5,109 bases of DNA from Lactobacillus sp. Its GTDB lineage: Bacteria; Pseudomonadota; Alphaproteobacteria; RF32; CAG-239. The stretch is taken from assembly GCA_031263385.1 (NCBI GenBank), contig JAISFX010000122.1, positions 1 to 5,109 on the forward strand, written 5' to 3'. The position numbers were made by a program, and so were the translations under genes. This document shows positions 1 to 5,109 of this stretch, one piece after another. The notes under the pieces are model-generated. The model worked only from the letters and a program-made list of their open reading frames with translations, was not told where the DNA came from and ran no database searches. The number at the start of each line of letters is the position of its first letter. Position 1 is the stretch's first letter.

Positions 1-91
1 TATGGCCGCAAAGAAATGTTCTAAAAAAGAAGCGGAAGCCATGCTCAAAAAAAACCGCGGTATTTTAAGAAAAATAATAGGAAACAAGTAA
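1..91 (+). CDS. 3' end of an unidentified upstream gene (partial)
   Basis: Reading from position 2 gives 29 codons that stay open to a TAA at 89-91; the gene begins outside the window. The visible tail is strongly basic, with about ten lysines and two arginines, and ends in ILRKIIGNK. I do not recognise the family. An ATG falls at positions 2-4, but the window edge makes it impossible to say whether this is an internal Met or a start; an internal Met is more likely. The frame was chosen because its TAA overlaps the ATG of the next gene by one base (TAATG), typical of translationally coupled operon genes. Frame 3 is also open from the window start but stops at 66-68, and frame 1 stops at 22-24. 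A basic C-terminal tail often contacts RNA or DNA, but that is not evidence of function here. Confidence 0.5.
   Translation, partial: MAAKKCSKKEAEAMLKKNRGILRKIIGNK
79..84 (+). promoter_or_regulatory. Ribosome binding site of the HAD hydrolase gene
   Basis: AGGAAA lies 6 bases (8 from the AGGA core) before the ATG at 91, inside the last codons of the upstream gene. It supports the 91 start and suggests that ribosomes finishing the upstream gene can reinitiate here. Confidence 0.6.
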
Positions 92-849
92 TGACAGTAA
101 AACATCTGATTTGTGACTGGGATGAAACCCTTGTCCACACACTGCCAACCGTTAAAAATGCTTATGACGCAGTTTTTGATTATCTCAACATGGGAAGAAA
201 ATCTTTTGAAGAAATCAAAAAGATTACCGGCGGCAAAGCTAAAAGCGAAATCTTTTCCTATATGCTTTTTGGCAAAGGCAGCGATGACTTCGACACCAAC
301 GAAGAGTTAACCCTTTCCACTAAAGACGGAGAGAAAGTTCTTTCAGCTCAAGATGCCTCTGAACTTGCACAAAAATCTTATGACATTTTCTATGACTATA
401 TAAACAAAAATCACATCAAAGAGCTTAAGATTATGGAAGGTGCTTTAGAGTTCCTAAACTATTGCAAGGCACAAAACATATCCCTTTACATCTTATCAAG
501 CAAAAGCCCTGAGTTCTTAAAAAAAGAAACAGAAGCCCTAAAGCTTGACCACTTCTTCACTGCAATCTATGGCTCTCCTGCAGGAGCAACTGGCGAAGGC
601 AAAAAGCTCGAAAAACCAAACATTGATGCCTTTCTTGCGCTCTTTGGCGGCAACCCTCCCCCTGCAGAATTATGTTGCGTAATCGGTGACGGCAAAGCAG
701 ATGAGAAACTTGCCGAAAACATTGGCTGCCCATGCATCATCGTCAACGAAAAATGCAACACCTGCGTTCCAAAGTTAAGCTTAGCCATAAACAGATTAAA
801 TGAGCTAAATCGCAAACCTTTAATAGCCTTTACAAAAAGCGCGATTTAA
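91..849 (+). CDS. HAD-superfamily hydrolase, phosphoglycolate-phosphatase-like
   Basis: This is a probable cytoplasmic phosphatase of the haloacid dehalogenase superfamily, 252 residues, complete. All four HAD motifs are visible. Motif I is DWDETLV, with nucleophile Asp9 and acid/base Asp11. Motif II is the hydrophobic strand YILSSK around Ser136/Ser137. Motif III is Lys175 in EKPNIDAF. Motif IV is GDGKAD, with Asp200 and Asp204 for Mg2+. The long helical stretch between motifs I and II (about 18-112) fits a C1-type cap, as in phosphoglycolate phosphatase (Gph) and beta-phosphoglucomutase. The cap defines substrate and I cannot read the substrate from it. Unusually, cysteines cluster after motif IV as CxC (213, 215) and CxxC (222, 225). 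The start is set by a good Shine-Dalgarno and a TAATG overlap with the upstream gene, so it probably belongs to that operon. Its 3' end overlaps the convergent amgK-murU fusion by four bases. HAD membership is secure; the exact activity is open. Confidence 0.9.
   Translation: MTVKHLICDWDETLVHTLPTVKNAYDAVFDYLNMGRKSFEEIKKITGGKAKSEIFSYMLFGKGSDDFDTNEELTLSTKDGEKVLSAQDASELAQKSYDIFYDYINKNHIKELKIMEGALEFLNYCKAQNISLYILSSKSPEFLKKETEALKLDHFFTAIYGSPAGATGEGKKLEKPNIDAFLALFGGNPPPAELCCVIGDGKADEKLAENIGCPCIIVNEKCNTCVPKLSLAINRLNELNRKPLIAFTKSAI
806..848. repeat. 8-bp perfect inverted repeat over the convergent gene ends
   Basis: TAAATCGC at 806-813 and GCGATTTA at 841-848 are exact reverse complements separated by 27 bases. 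The right arm covers parts of the stop codons of both convergent genes. No T-run follows the hairpin on either strand, so it does not look like an intrinsic terminator. An 8-bp match with this loop can arise by chance. Confidence 0.3.
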
Positions 850-2531
850 CCCTTAAACTTCATCTCTGCGATTTTTTTATCTTCCGGTGTGCCAACGTGG
901 AATATTTCGTCATGGATAATCACATACCCCAAACGTCCTTTCTCCTCGGCCTTATCAAACATCTTTACCATAGAGAACTTCTCTTCTGTTTCACCTTCAA
1001 AAATCTTAGGACTCATTAATGCGATTCCCGTATAGAAATAATCATACCCGCCGCCCGGCTTTTTCTGAACATTTCGCTCAATACGGTCTTTTTTATTTAT
1101 CTTATAATCACCATGGTCTCTGCCATGTTCATTGGTTGATGACATCGGCGTAATAAGCAATATCATATCATACTCGTCATCATTCCACTTATCAATCATC
1201 TGCCACATAACAGGTTTATATGATGTATCGTTCCATAACTCATCACTATTAAGACTAAAGAACGGATTCTCTCCCAACAGATGTAATGCATTCTTAATTC
1301 CGCCGCCTGTTTCCAAGGCCACTTCTTCTTCAGAGATTGCCACATTAAAATCTCTTTCATGCCTTTTTATATGCTCAATTATCTTATCACCATGATAACA
1401 AACATTCACCACCACATCTTTAATACCAACATCTTTGAGCAAATCAAATTTATAATCTATCATTGCTCTTCCATTAACTTCTATCAAAGGCTTGGGAACA
1501 TCGTTTGTAAGGTGCTTCATCCTACTTCCGCGTCCTGCTGCCAAAATCATAGCCTTGTTAATTGGCTTTTGTGTCGGCGCAACTCTATATTTTTTAGGAA
1601 GGTTTTTATCTACCCATTTTTTCATTTCTACGAAGTTAGGGCAAGACAATGTTCTGTCCAGCATCTTCCATAAATTTGGAATATACTTCATATATTCGCC
1701 CTTGCCTCTTGTAAGCAAAATGCTAAAACGCCCCAACACTCTCATATTTCTAAACATCGAGAAAAATCTATACGAGTTTTCAAAGTCGATTCTTTTTACA
1801 TCTTTCAAGCTTTTGAAAAACAGGTCTTTCATCTCGTTCTGAACTTCCTCAGAAGCCCCTCTCCTATCCTCCAAAAGGCTCATAATATCATAGGTAATCG
1901 GCCCCCAATAGGCGTCTTGAAAATCTATCACTGCACAAGTTTTGTTATCAAGCATCATAATATTATCTACATGATAATCCCACAGCACCAAAGAGTTTGG
2001 CACTCCTCTTCCCAAAGGCAGAAGCTTTTTTACAATCGCAATAAACTCTTCTCTTTTCTTCTCATCAAGTGGCTTGCCCATAACCATTGGATAGTACCAG
2101 TCAACAAAATAACATATATCTCTGACTACTACATCATCAGAAAACACATCAATATAATCTGGCTTTTTCTTAATGCTTATAACCTTGGTTAAAACCTCTG
2201 TTGCCATAGCGTAAAGTTCTTTTTCATTACCGCTCAGCTCAAGAAGTCTGGTAAACGTTCCATCGCCCAAATCTTCAATAAGCATAAATCCTTCATCAAA
2301 ATCATGGGCTAAAATACTAGGCGCGTATACATCGTGCTGTTTAAGAAGTTCCGAAATTTGTATAAACTTTTGATACCTGTTAGAAACGGCGTTCCCGTCC
2401 ATCAAAATAAAAGTGCTCTTACCTTTCAATATTCTCCAATATTTTCTTGTTGAAGCATCTGGTCTTAATGGAACAATCTCAAACTTATCTGTCAAAAAAA
2501 CTTTCTTCAAAAACTCTTCTTTTCTATCCAT
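846..2531 (-). CDS. amgK-murU: Fused N-acetylmuramate/GlcNAc 1-kinase (AmgK-like) and MurNAc-1-phosphate uridylyltransferase (MurU-like)
   Basis: A 561-residue two-domain cytoplasmic enzyme. Residues ~1-310 are an aminoglycoside-phosphotransferase-fold kinase of the AmgK type: a DASTRKYWR nucleotide-loop segment (25-33), hinge MLIEDLGD (83-90), catalytic loop LWDYHVDN (base Asp185, metal-binding Asn190) and metal-binding Asp203 in VIDFQDA. A short basic, Pro-containing linker (~311-326) leads to a nucleotidyltransferase domain: LAAGRGSRM (330-338), PKPLIEV with Lys347, ETGGG (407-411), NSDELW with Asp430, TGIALMSP (501-508) and HVGTPED (545-551). In Pseudomonas and Caulobacter separate AmgK and MurU proteins convert recycled MurNAc to MurNAc-1-phosphate and then UDP-MurNAc, bypassing the fosfomycin target MurA. 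Here both steps would sit on one chain, in the usual gene order. The ATG at 2529-2531 has AAGGG six bases upstream. Other sugar substrates remain possible, since both folds serve many; the kinase/NTP-transferase pairing is what favours AmgK/MurU. Confidence 0.85.
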   Translation of the reverse strand: MDRKEEFLKKVFLTDKFEIVPLRPDASTRKYWRILKGKSTFILMDGNAVSNRYQKFIQISELLKQHDVYAPSILAHDFDEGFMLIEDLGDGTFTRLLELSGNEKELYAMATEVLTKVISIKKKPDYIDVFSDDVVVRDICYFVDWYYPMVMGKPLDEKKREEFIAIVKKLLPLGRGVPNSLVLWDYHVDNIMMLDNKTCAVIDFQDAYWGPITYDIMSLLEDRRGASEEVQNEMKDLFFKSLKDVKRIDFENSYRFFSMFRNMRVLGRFSILLTRGKGEYMKYIPNLWKMLDRTLSCPNFVEMKKWVDKNLPKKYRVAPTQKPINKAMILAAGRGSRMKHLTNDVPKPLIEVNGRAMIDYKFDLLKDVGIKDVVVNVCYHGDKIIEHIKRHERDFNVAISEEEVALETGGGIKNALHLLGENPFFSLNSDELWNDTSYKPVMWQMIDKWNDDEYDMILLITPMSSTNEHGRDHGDYKINKKDRIERNVQKKPGGGYDYFYTGIALMSPKIFEGETEEKFSMVKMFDKAEEKGRLGYVIIHDEIFHVGTPEDKKIAEMKFKG

Positions 2532-2537
2532 AGCTAA

Positions 2538-2542
2538 CCCTT
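2538..2542 (-). promoter_or_regulatory. Ribosome binding site of the amgK-murU fusion
   Basis: On the minus strand AAGGG lies six bases before the ATG at 2529-2531. It supports this start, which also begins directly before recognisable kinase sequence. Confidence 0.55.
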
Positions 2543-2559
2543 TTATTTTAATAAATTTA

Positions 2560-2587
2560 TTTACTTCTACTATAGTTCATATATATT
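2560..2587 (+). promoter_or_regulatory. Candidate sigma-70-type promoter for the rlmB operon
   Basis: TTTACT at 2560-2565 (4 of 6 to the -35 consensus) is followed after 16 bases by TATATT at 2582-2587 (5 of 6 to the -10 consensus). Transcription would start near 2594, about 29 bases before the ATG at 2623. In such AT-rich DNA -10-like boxes are common, so this is a suggestion only. Confidence 0.35.
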
Positions 2588-2611
2588 AAAAATAACTTTA
2601 GAAACTCTTGT

Positions 2612-2616
2612 GGAAA
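2612..2616 (+). promoter_or_regulatory. Ribosome binding site that decides the rlmB start
   Basis: GGAAA lies six bases before the ATG at 2623 and favours that start. The in-frame TTG at 2608 would add only five residues (MWKTD), and there is no good Shine-Dalgarno in front of it. Confidence 0.5.
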
Positions 2617-2622
2617 ACAGAT

Positions 2623-3339
2623 ATGGCAAAAGATATAATCCTCTATGGCAGACACGCAATAATGTCTGCTCTCTCCAACCCCAACCGCAAAATAAGCAAA
2701 ATTCTTTGCACCAAAGAAAACTTTGAAGAACTAAAAAAATACTCCAAAAATTTTCAAATAAACATTGTTGACCGCAAGGATATAGATAAAATCCTCCCTC
2801 CCAATTCTGTTCACCAAGGCTTTGCCCTTTATTGCAAAGAGCTGGATAATTTGGCTATTGAAGACATCATCTCTCTGGCAGAAGAAAAACAAACCTGCCA
2901 CCTTCTAATCCTTGACCAAGTGACTGATCCTCAAAATATCGGGGCAATCATCCGTTCTTGTGTTGCCTTCAACTCCATTGCCTTAATCGTCCAAGACAAA
3001 AACTCCCCTCAAGAAAGCGGAGCCATGGCCAAAGCTGCTGCCGGCATGTTAGAACACCTCCCAATTTGTCGTGTAACCAACCTTTCTCGCGCCATTGCTC
3101 AACTAAAGAAAGCAGATTTCTGGGTTATCGGCATGGATGGTTATGCCAAAACCACTGTCGACAAACTCAAAAAAGGTGGCAAAACTGCAATTGTAATGGG
3201 CAGTGAAGGAGCAGGCATGCGCCGTCTTGTTGAAGAGAACTGCGACTTAACCATCAAACTCCCCATCAACCCTGCTGTCGAAAGCTTAAACGTATCTACT
3301 GCAGCGGCCATTGTTCTTTATGAAATAAATAAGGAATAA
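2623..3339 (+). CDS. rlmB: 23S rRNA (guanosine-2'-O-)-methyltransferase, RlmB/TrmH (SPOUT) family
   Basis: A 238-residue SpoU/TrmH-type RNA 2'-O-ribose methyltransferase using S-adenosylmethionine; RlmB modifies G2251 in the peptidyl-transferase P-loop of 23S rRNA. The N-terminal ~75 residues form the substrate-binding domain (LYGRHAIMSALSNPNRKI at the start, VHQGFALY at 63-70). The C-terminal knotted SPOUT domain carries the three family motifs. Motif 1 is DQVTDPQNIGAIIRS (98-112), with the conserved Asn105 and catalytic-type Arg111. Motif 2 is VMGSEGAGMRRL (191-202). Motif 3 is Glu220 with SLNVSTAAAIVLYE (221-234). Length is typical of the family. The start chosen is the ATG at 2623, not the TTG at 2608. 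The gene is first in a tight plus-strand run, with the next start only three bases after its stop. The family is certain. RlmB is favoured over a tRNA Gm18 methylase (TrmH) or another paralogue by the N-terminal GRHAI domain, but the target base was not tested. Confidence 0.9.
   Translation: MAKDIILYGRHAIMSALSNPNRKISKILCTKENFEELKKYSKNFQINIVDRKDIDKILPPNSVHQGFALYCKELDNLAIEDIISLAEEKQTCHLLILDQVTDPQNIGAIIRSCVAFNSIALIVQDKNSPQESGAMAKAAAGMLEHLPICRVTNLSRAIAQLKKADFWVIGMDGYAKTTVDKLKKGGKTAIVMGSEGAGMRRLVEENCDLTIKLPINPAVESLNVSTAAAIVLYEINKE
3331..3335 (+). promoter_or_regulatory. Ribosome binding site of the solute-binding protein gene
   Basis: AAGGA lies in the last sense codons of rlmB, seven bases before the ATG at 3343. 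The embedding points to co-transcription and probable translational coupling. Confidence 0.65.
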
Positions 3340-3342
3340 CAA

Positions 3343-4425
3343 ATGAAGAAGCTCCTCCTTGTCATCGCCATAATCTTAGCTGTTATTGCGTGCTATCTCT
3401 ATAGCAGAAACAATGCAACAACCTCACCCGATTCTAATAAGCCAACCATTAAGATTGGCGCGATACTCCCCTTAACTGGGGGCATGTCCAGCCTCGGCTC
3501 TGCTGGAGAAAACGGCGCCCGCATGGCAATAGAAAAATCCAACCATAACCCTGCGTCCCGATATCATTATGAGCTAATATCTGATGATACCATTACTGAT
3601 GCCAAACGCTCCATACCCATCTTCAAAAAAATGACTGATTTTGACAAAGTATCTGCCATCGTCAGCTTTGATTCTCAAGCCGGCCATGCCATAAAGCCTT
3701 TGGCTAATCAGGCTCAAATACTTCACATCTCAAGCGCTGCAGACCCTACTGTTGCTGACGGCAATTATAACTTCATAAACTCATCAGACTTAAATAACAA
3801 TATCCATAACCTTCTTGAGTATTTTGAAAAAAACGGCTACCGCAATATTGCCATTGCCGGCGTAAACTACATAGCATCACAAAGAGTTTTTAACATCCTC
3901 AAAGAACAGATAAAAGATACTGATTTCAAAATTGTTGCCGATGAGCTTGTTAACCCTACCGAAAGACAAATCCAGACGGAGGCAAAAAAAATTGCCAATA
4001 GCAACCCTGATGTTGTATTCTTATATGGTTTTGAGCCCATAACCAGTCTCTATGCTAAAGAATTAAAAAATGCCGGCTACCACGGCCCCATAAGCGGCAT
4101 CTATACCTTAAGCTACACCGACAACCCCGAGATTTTGAACGGAAGCACCTATTTTGACTATGGTAGCGGCGATGATAACTTCAAAGAAGAATACCGCCAA
4201 AGATTCAAGTTAGAACCAAACGCTGCCAGCACTGTGATGTTTGACAGTATCAATATAATCATCAACTTGTTTGAGACCAACACATCTCCTCAGCAAATTG
4301 ACCAAATACTTAAAAACTATTATGGCCCTAATGGCCTCTTAATCCTCAAAGAGAACGGACTAATCCACTCTGATTTAGTTCTCGTTCAAATGACTGACGG
4401 CAAACCCGTACCGGTAAAGGAGTAA
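3343..4425 (+). CDS. ABC-type solute-binding protein, type I periplasmic (LivJ/leucine-binding-like), probable lipoprotein
   Basis: A 360-residue exported protein of the periplasmic-binding-protein type I fold (branched-chain amino acid/amide-binding class). It starts with a KK n-region and hydrophobic core (4-16) ending in VIAC, an acceptable lipobox that would place lipidated Cys17 at the mature N-terminus; an uncleaved anchor is the alternative. A polar N/T/S/P linker (22-33) follows. The domain opens with the hallmark IKIGAILPLTGGMSSLG and ENGARMAIE (36-64). Further family-like segments are SAIVSFDSQAGHAIKPLA (104-121), ILHISSAADP (126-135), FEKNGYRNIAIAG (161-173) and NPDVVFLYGFEP (221-232), all expected in the two-lobed fold. 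Ligands in this class include amino acids, amides, urea and short-chain compounds, and none can be assigned here. The gene lies three bases after rlmB and two bases before an ABC ATPase gene. No LivH/LivM permease is seen. A role as a cell-wall regulator such as LpoA, which contains this fold, cannot be excluded. Confidence 0.85.
   Translation: MKKLLLVIAIILAVIACYLYSRNNATTSPDSNKPTIKIGAILPLTGGMSSLGSAGENGARMAIEKSNHNPASRYHYELISDDTITDAKRSIPIFKKMTDFDKVSAIVSFDSQAGHAIKPLANQAQILHISSAADPTVADGNYNFINSSDLNNNIHNLLEYFEKNGYRNIAIAGVNYIASQRVFNILKEQIKDTDFKIVADELVNPTERQIQTEAKKIANSNPDVVFLYGFEPITSLYAKELKNAGYHGPISGIYTLSYTDNPEILNGSTYFDYGSGDDNFKEEYRQRFKLEPNAASTVMFDSINIIINLFETNTSPQQIDQILKNYYGPNGLLILKENGLIHSDLVLVQMTDGKPVPVKE
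4417..4422 (+). promoter_or_regulatory. Ribosome binding site of the ABC ATPase gene
   Basis: A strong AAGGAG overlaps the last two codons of the binding-protein gene and lies five bases before the ATG at 4428. It fixes the start and supports an operon. Confidence 0.7.
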
Positions 4426-4427
4426 TC

Positions 4428-5109
4428 ATGAAAAAATCAAAGAGAACTACTCTTTCTGTAAAAAATCTTATCAAGAAGTTCGGAGACTTCACTGCCGTAG
4501 ACAGCATAACTTTCAACGCTGTTGAAGGAGAAGTCATCGCCCTTCTTGGCCCTAACGGCGCAGGCAAATCAACCCTGATGAACATGCTCGTAGGCTTCCT
4601 TGCTCCAACCAAAGGCAGTATTGAAATCTTAGGAAAAAAGATTGAAGATGCCCCAATGGTCGCCAGAGAAAACATTGGCTTTCTTCCAGAGGGCTCTCCT
4701 CTTTATTCTGACATGACCGTAAAACAGTTCTTAAATTATATGGCAGAACTTAAAAGTGTCAGCAAAGACAAGCTGGCAGAGATAATACAAAAAGCAAAAA
4801 TTGAAGAAGTCCTAAACCAAAAAATAGAGACCCTTTCTAAGGGCTATCAACGTCGCGTAGGATTCGCCCAAAGCATTTTATCAAATCCGCCGATACTCCT
4901 TCTCGATGAGCCGACCGACGGCCTTGACCCCAACCAAAAAGAACACATCAGAAAACTAATCAGCGAAATGGGTAAAGAGAAAACCATCTTAATCTCGACC
5001 CACCTTCTTGATGAGGCAGAAACCATCGCCGATCGCATTATCTTAATCAACAAAGGCAAAATCATTGCAGATTCTACTGCTGTAGAAATCATTAAACTTG
5101 CCAAAGCAA
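4428..5109 (+). CDS. ABC transporter ATP-binding protein, ABC-2/GldA-NatA-like (partial, 3' end outside window)
   Basis: The first 227 residues of an ABC ATPase; the reading frame is still open at the window edge. Motifs in order: Walker A GPNGAGKST (41-49), Q-loop region IGFLPEGSPLY (83-93) with Glu88 where Gln is usual, signature LSKGYQRRVGFAQ (136-148), Walker B ILLLDEP (156-162, Asp160 and catalytic Glu161), D-loop TDGLDPNQ (163-170) and switch His192 in STHLLDEAE. The IGxLPE, LSKGYxxRVG and GLDPNQ style matches ATPases of ABC-2 type exporters such as GldA, NatA and CcmA-like proteins, not LivG/LivF. It acts at the inner face of the cytoplasmic membrane and needs a permease, presumably encoded just downstream. 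It begins two bases after the binding-protein stop, in the same operon. About 80 further residues would be expected if it has the ~300-residue length usual for this group. Family assignment is firm; the transported substrate is unknown. Confidence 0.9.
   Translation, partial: MKKSKRTTLSVKNLIKKFGDFTAVDSITFNAVEGEVIALLGPNGAGKSTLMNMLVGFLAPTKGSIEILGKKIEDAPMVARENIGFLPEGSPLYSDMTVKQFLNYMAELKSVSKDKLAEIIQKAKIEEVLNQKIETLSKGYQRRVGFAQSILSNPPILLLDEPTDGLDPNQKEHIRKLISEMGKEKTILISTHLLDEAETIADRIILINKGKIIADSTAVEIIKLAKA

Larger units (their letters stand above)
2532..2622. promoter_or_regulatory. Divergent intergenic promoter region
   Basis: The 91 bases between the two divergent starts are very AT-rich (especially 2541-2600) and are the only non-coding stretch of any size in the window. 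Both the fused recycling gene on the left and the rlmB operon on the right must be driven from here. No long palindrome or operator is obvious. I could not settle on a convincing -35/-10 pair for the minus-strand gene; TATAGT on the minus strand at 2569-2574 is a possible -10 with no good -35. Confidence 0.6.

Noticed and set aside
567..815. Minus-strand 82-codon frame inside the HAD gene
   Set aside because: It is opposite motifs III and IV of the HAD hydrolase, and no domain or good ribosome binding site was seen.
842..874. GCGATTT direct repeat (842-848, 868-874), the second followed by a T-run
   Set aside because: No GC-rich hairpin precedes the T-run, and the copies lie in two coding regions. 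It does not make a terminator or a recognisable repeat element.
1132..2192. Several plus-strand open frames of about 87-116 codons
   Set aside because: They lie antisense within the amgK-murU fusion, whose reading frame has full domain motifs. Their translations are rich in Ser/Ile/Phe/His with no recognisable domain, as expected for frames opposite an AT-rich gene.
2608..2622. TTG start extending rlmB by five residues
   Set aside because: The ATG at 2623 has GGAAA at proper spacing and gives the usual family N-terminus; the added MWKTD has no family support.
4346..4675. Minus-strand 109-codon frame
   Set aside because: It is antisense to the end of the binding-protein gene and the Walker A part of the ABC ATPase. 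Both sense genes have clear motifs and strong ribosome binding sites.
4847..5104. Minus-strand 85-codon frame
   Set aside because: It is antisense to the Walker B/D-loop/H-switch part of the ABC ATPase; low-complexity Ser/Met-rich translation, no supporting signal.
1..5109. CRISPR array, transposon ends, toxin-antitoxin pair, tRNA or phage cassette
   Set aside because: No spaced direct repeats, transposase or integrase motifs, tRNA cloverleaf or small paired genes were seen. The window is densely packed with ordinary genes.

Overview
The window is AT-rich bacterial chromosomal DNA and almost entirely coding. Four complete genes and two gene ends fill it. It shows no insertion sequence, CRISPR array, tRNA, rRNA or phage gene. 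The content points to a Gram-negative bacterium: there is a MurNAc-recycling kinase/uridylyltransferase and an exported periplasmic-type solute-binding protein. My best guess is a low-GC alphaproteobacterium, because AmgK and MurU are characteristic of proteobacteria such as Pseudomonas and Caulobacter. This assignment is an inference from protein style and was not searched.

Layout. Positions 1-91 hold the lysine-rich end of an unidentified plus-strand gene. Its stop overlaps the start of a HAD-family hydrolase (91-849). That gene runs tail-to-tail into a long minus-strand gene (846-2531), and the two share a TTAA at their stops. The minus-strand gene encodes an AmgK-like sugar kinase fused to a MurU-like nucleotidyltransferase. 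A short AT-rich divergent promoter region (2532-2622) separates it from a plus-strand run: rlmB-like 23S rRNA 2'-O-methyltransferase (2623-3339), a type I periplasmic/lipoprotein solute-binding protein (3343-4425), and the start of an ABC ATPase (4428 to the window edge). The last three are 2-3 bases apart, and each downstream Shine-Dalgarno lies inside the end of the gene before it, so they are very likely one operon.

Functionally, the fused protein should salvage cell-wall MurNAc directly to UDP-MurNAc, bypassing MurA/MurB. The rlmB product modifies the ribosome. The binding protein and the ABC ATPase are co-transcribed, but the binding protein is of the LivJ class while the ATPase looks like the ABC-2/GldA class, so they may not form one classical importer. 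The most notable item is the single-chain AmgK-MurU fusion. I found no convincing evidence of a wholly new system.
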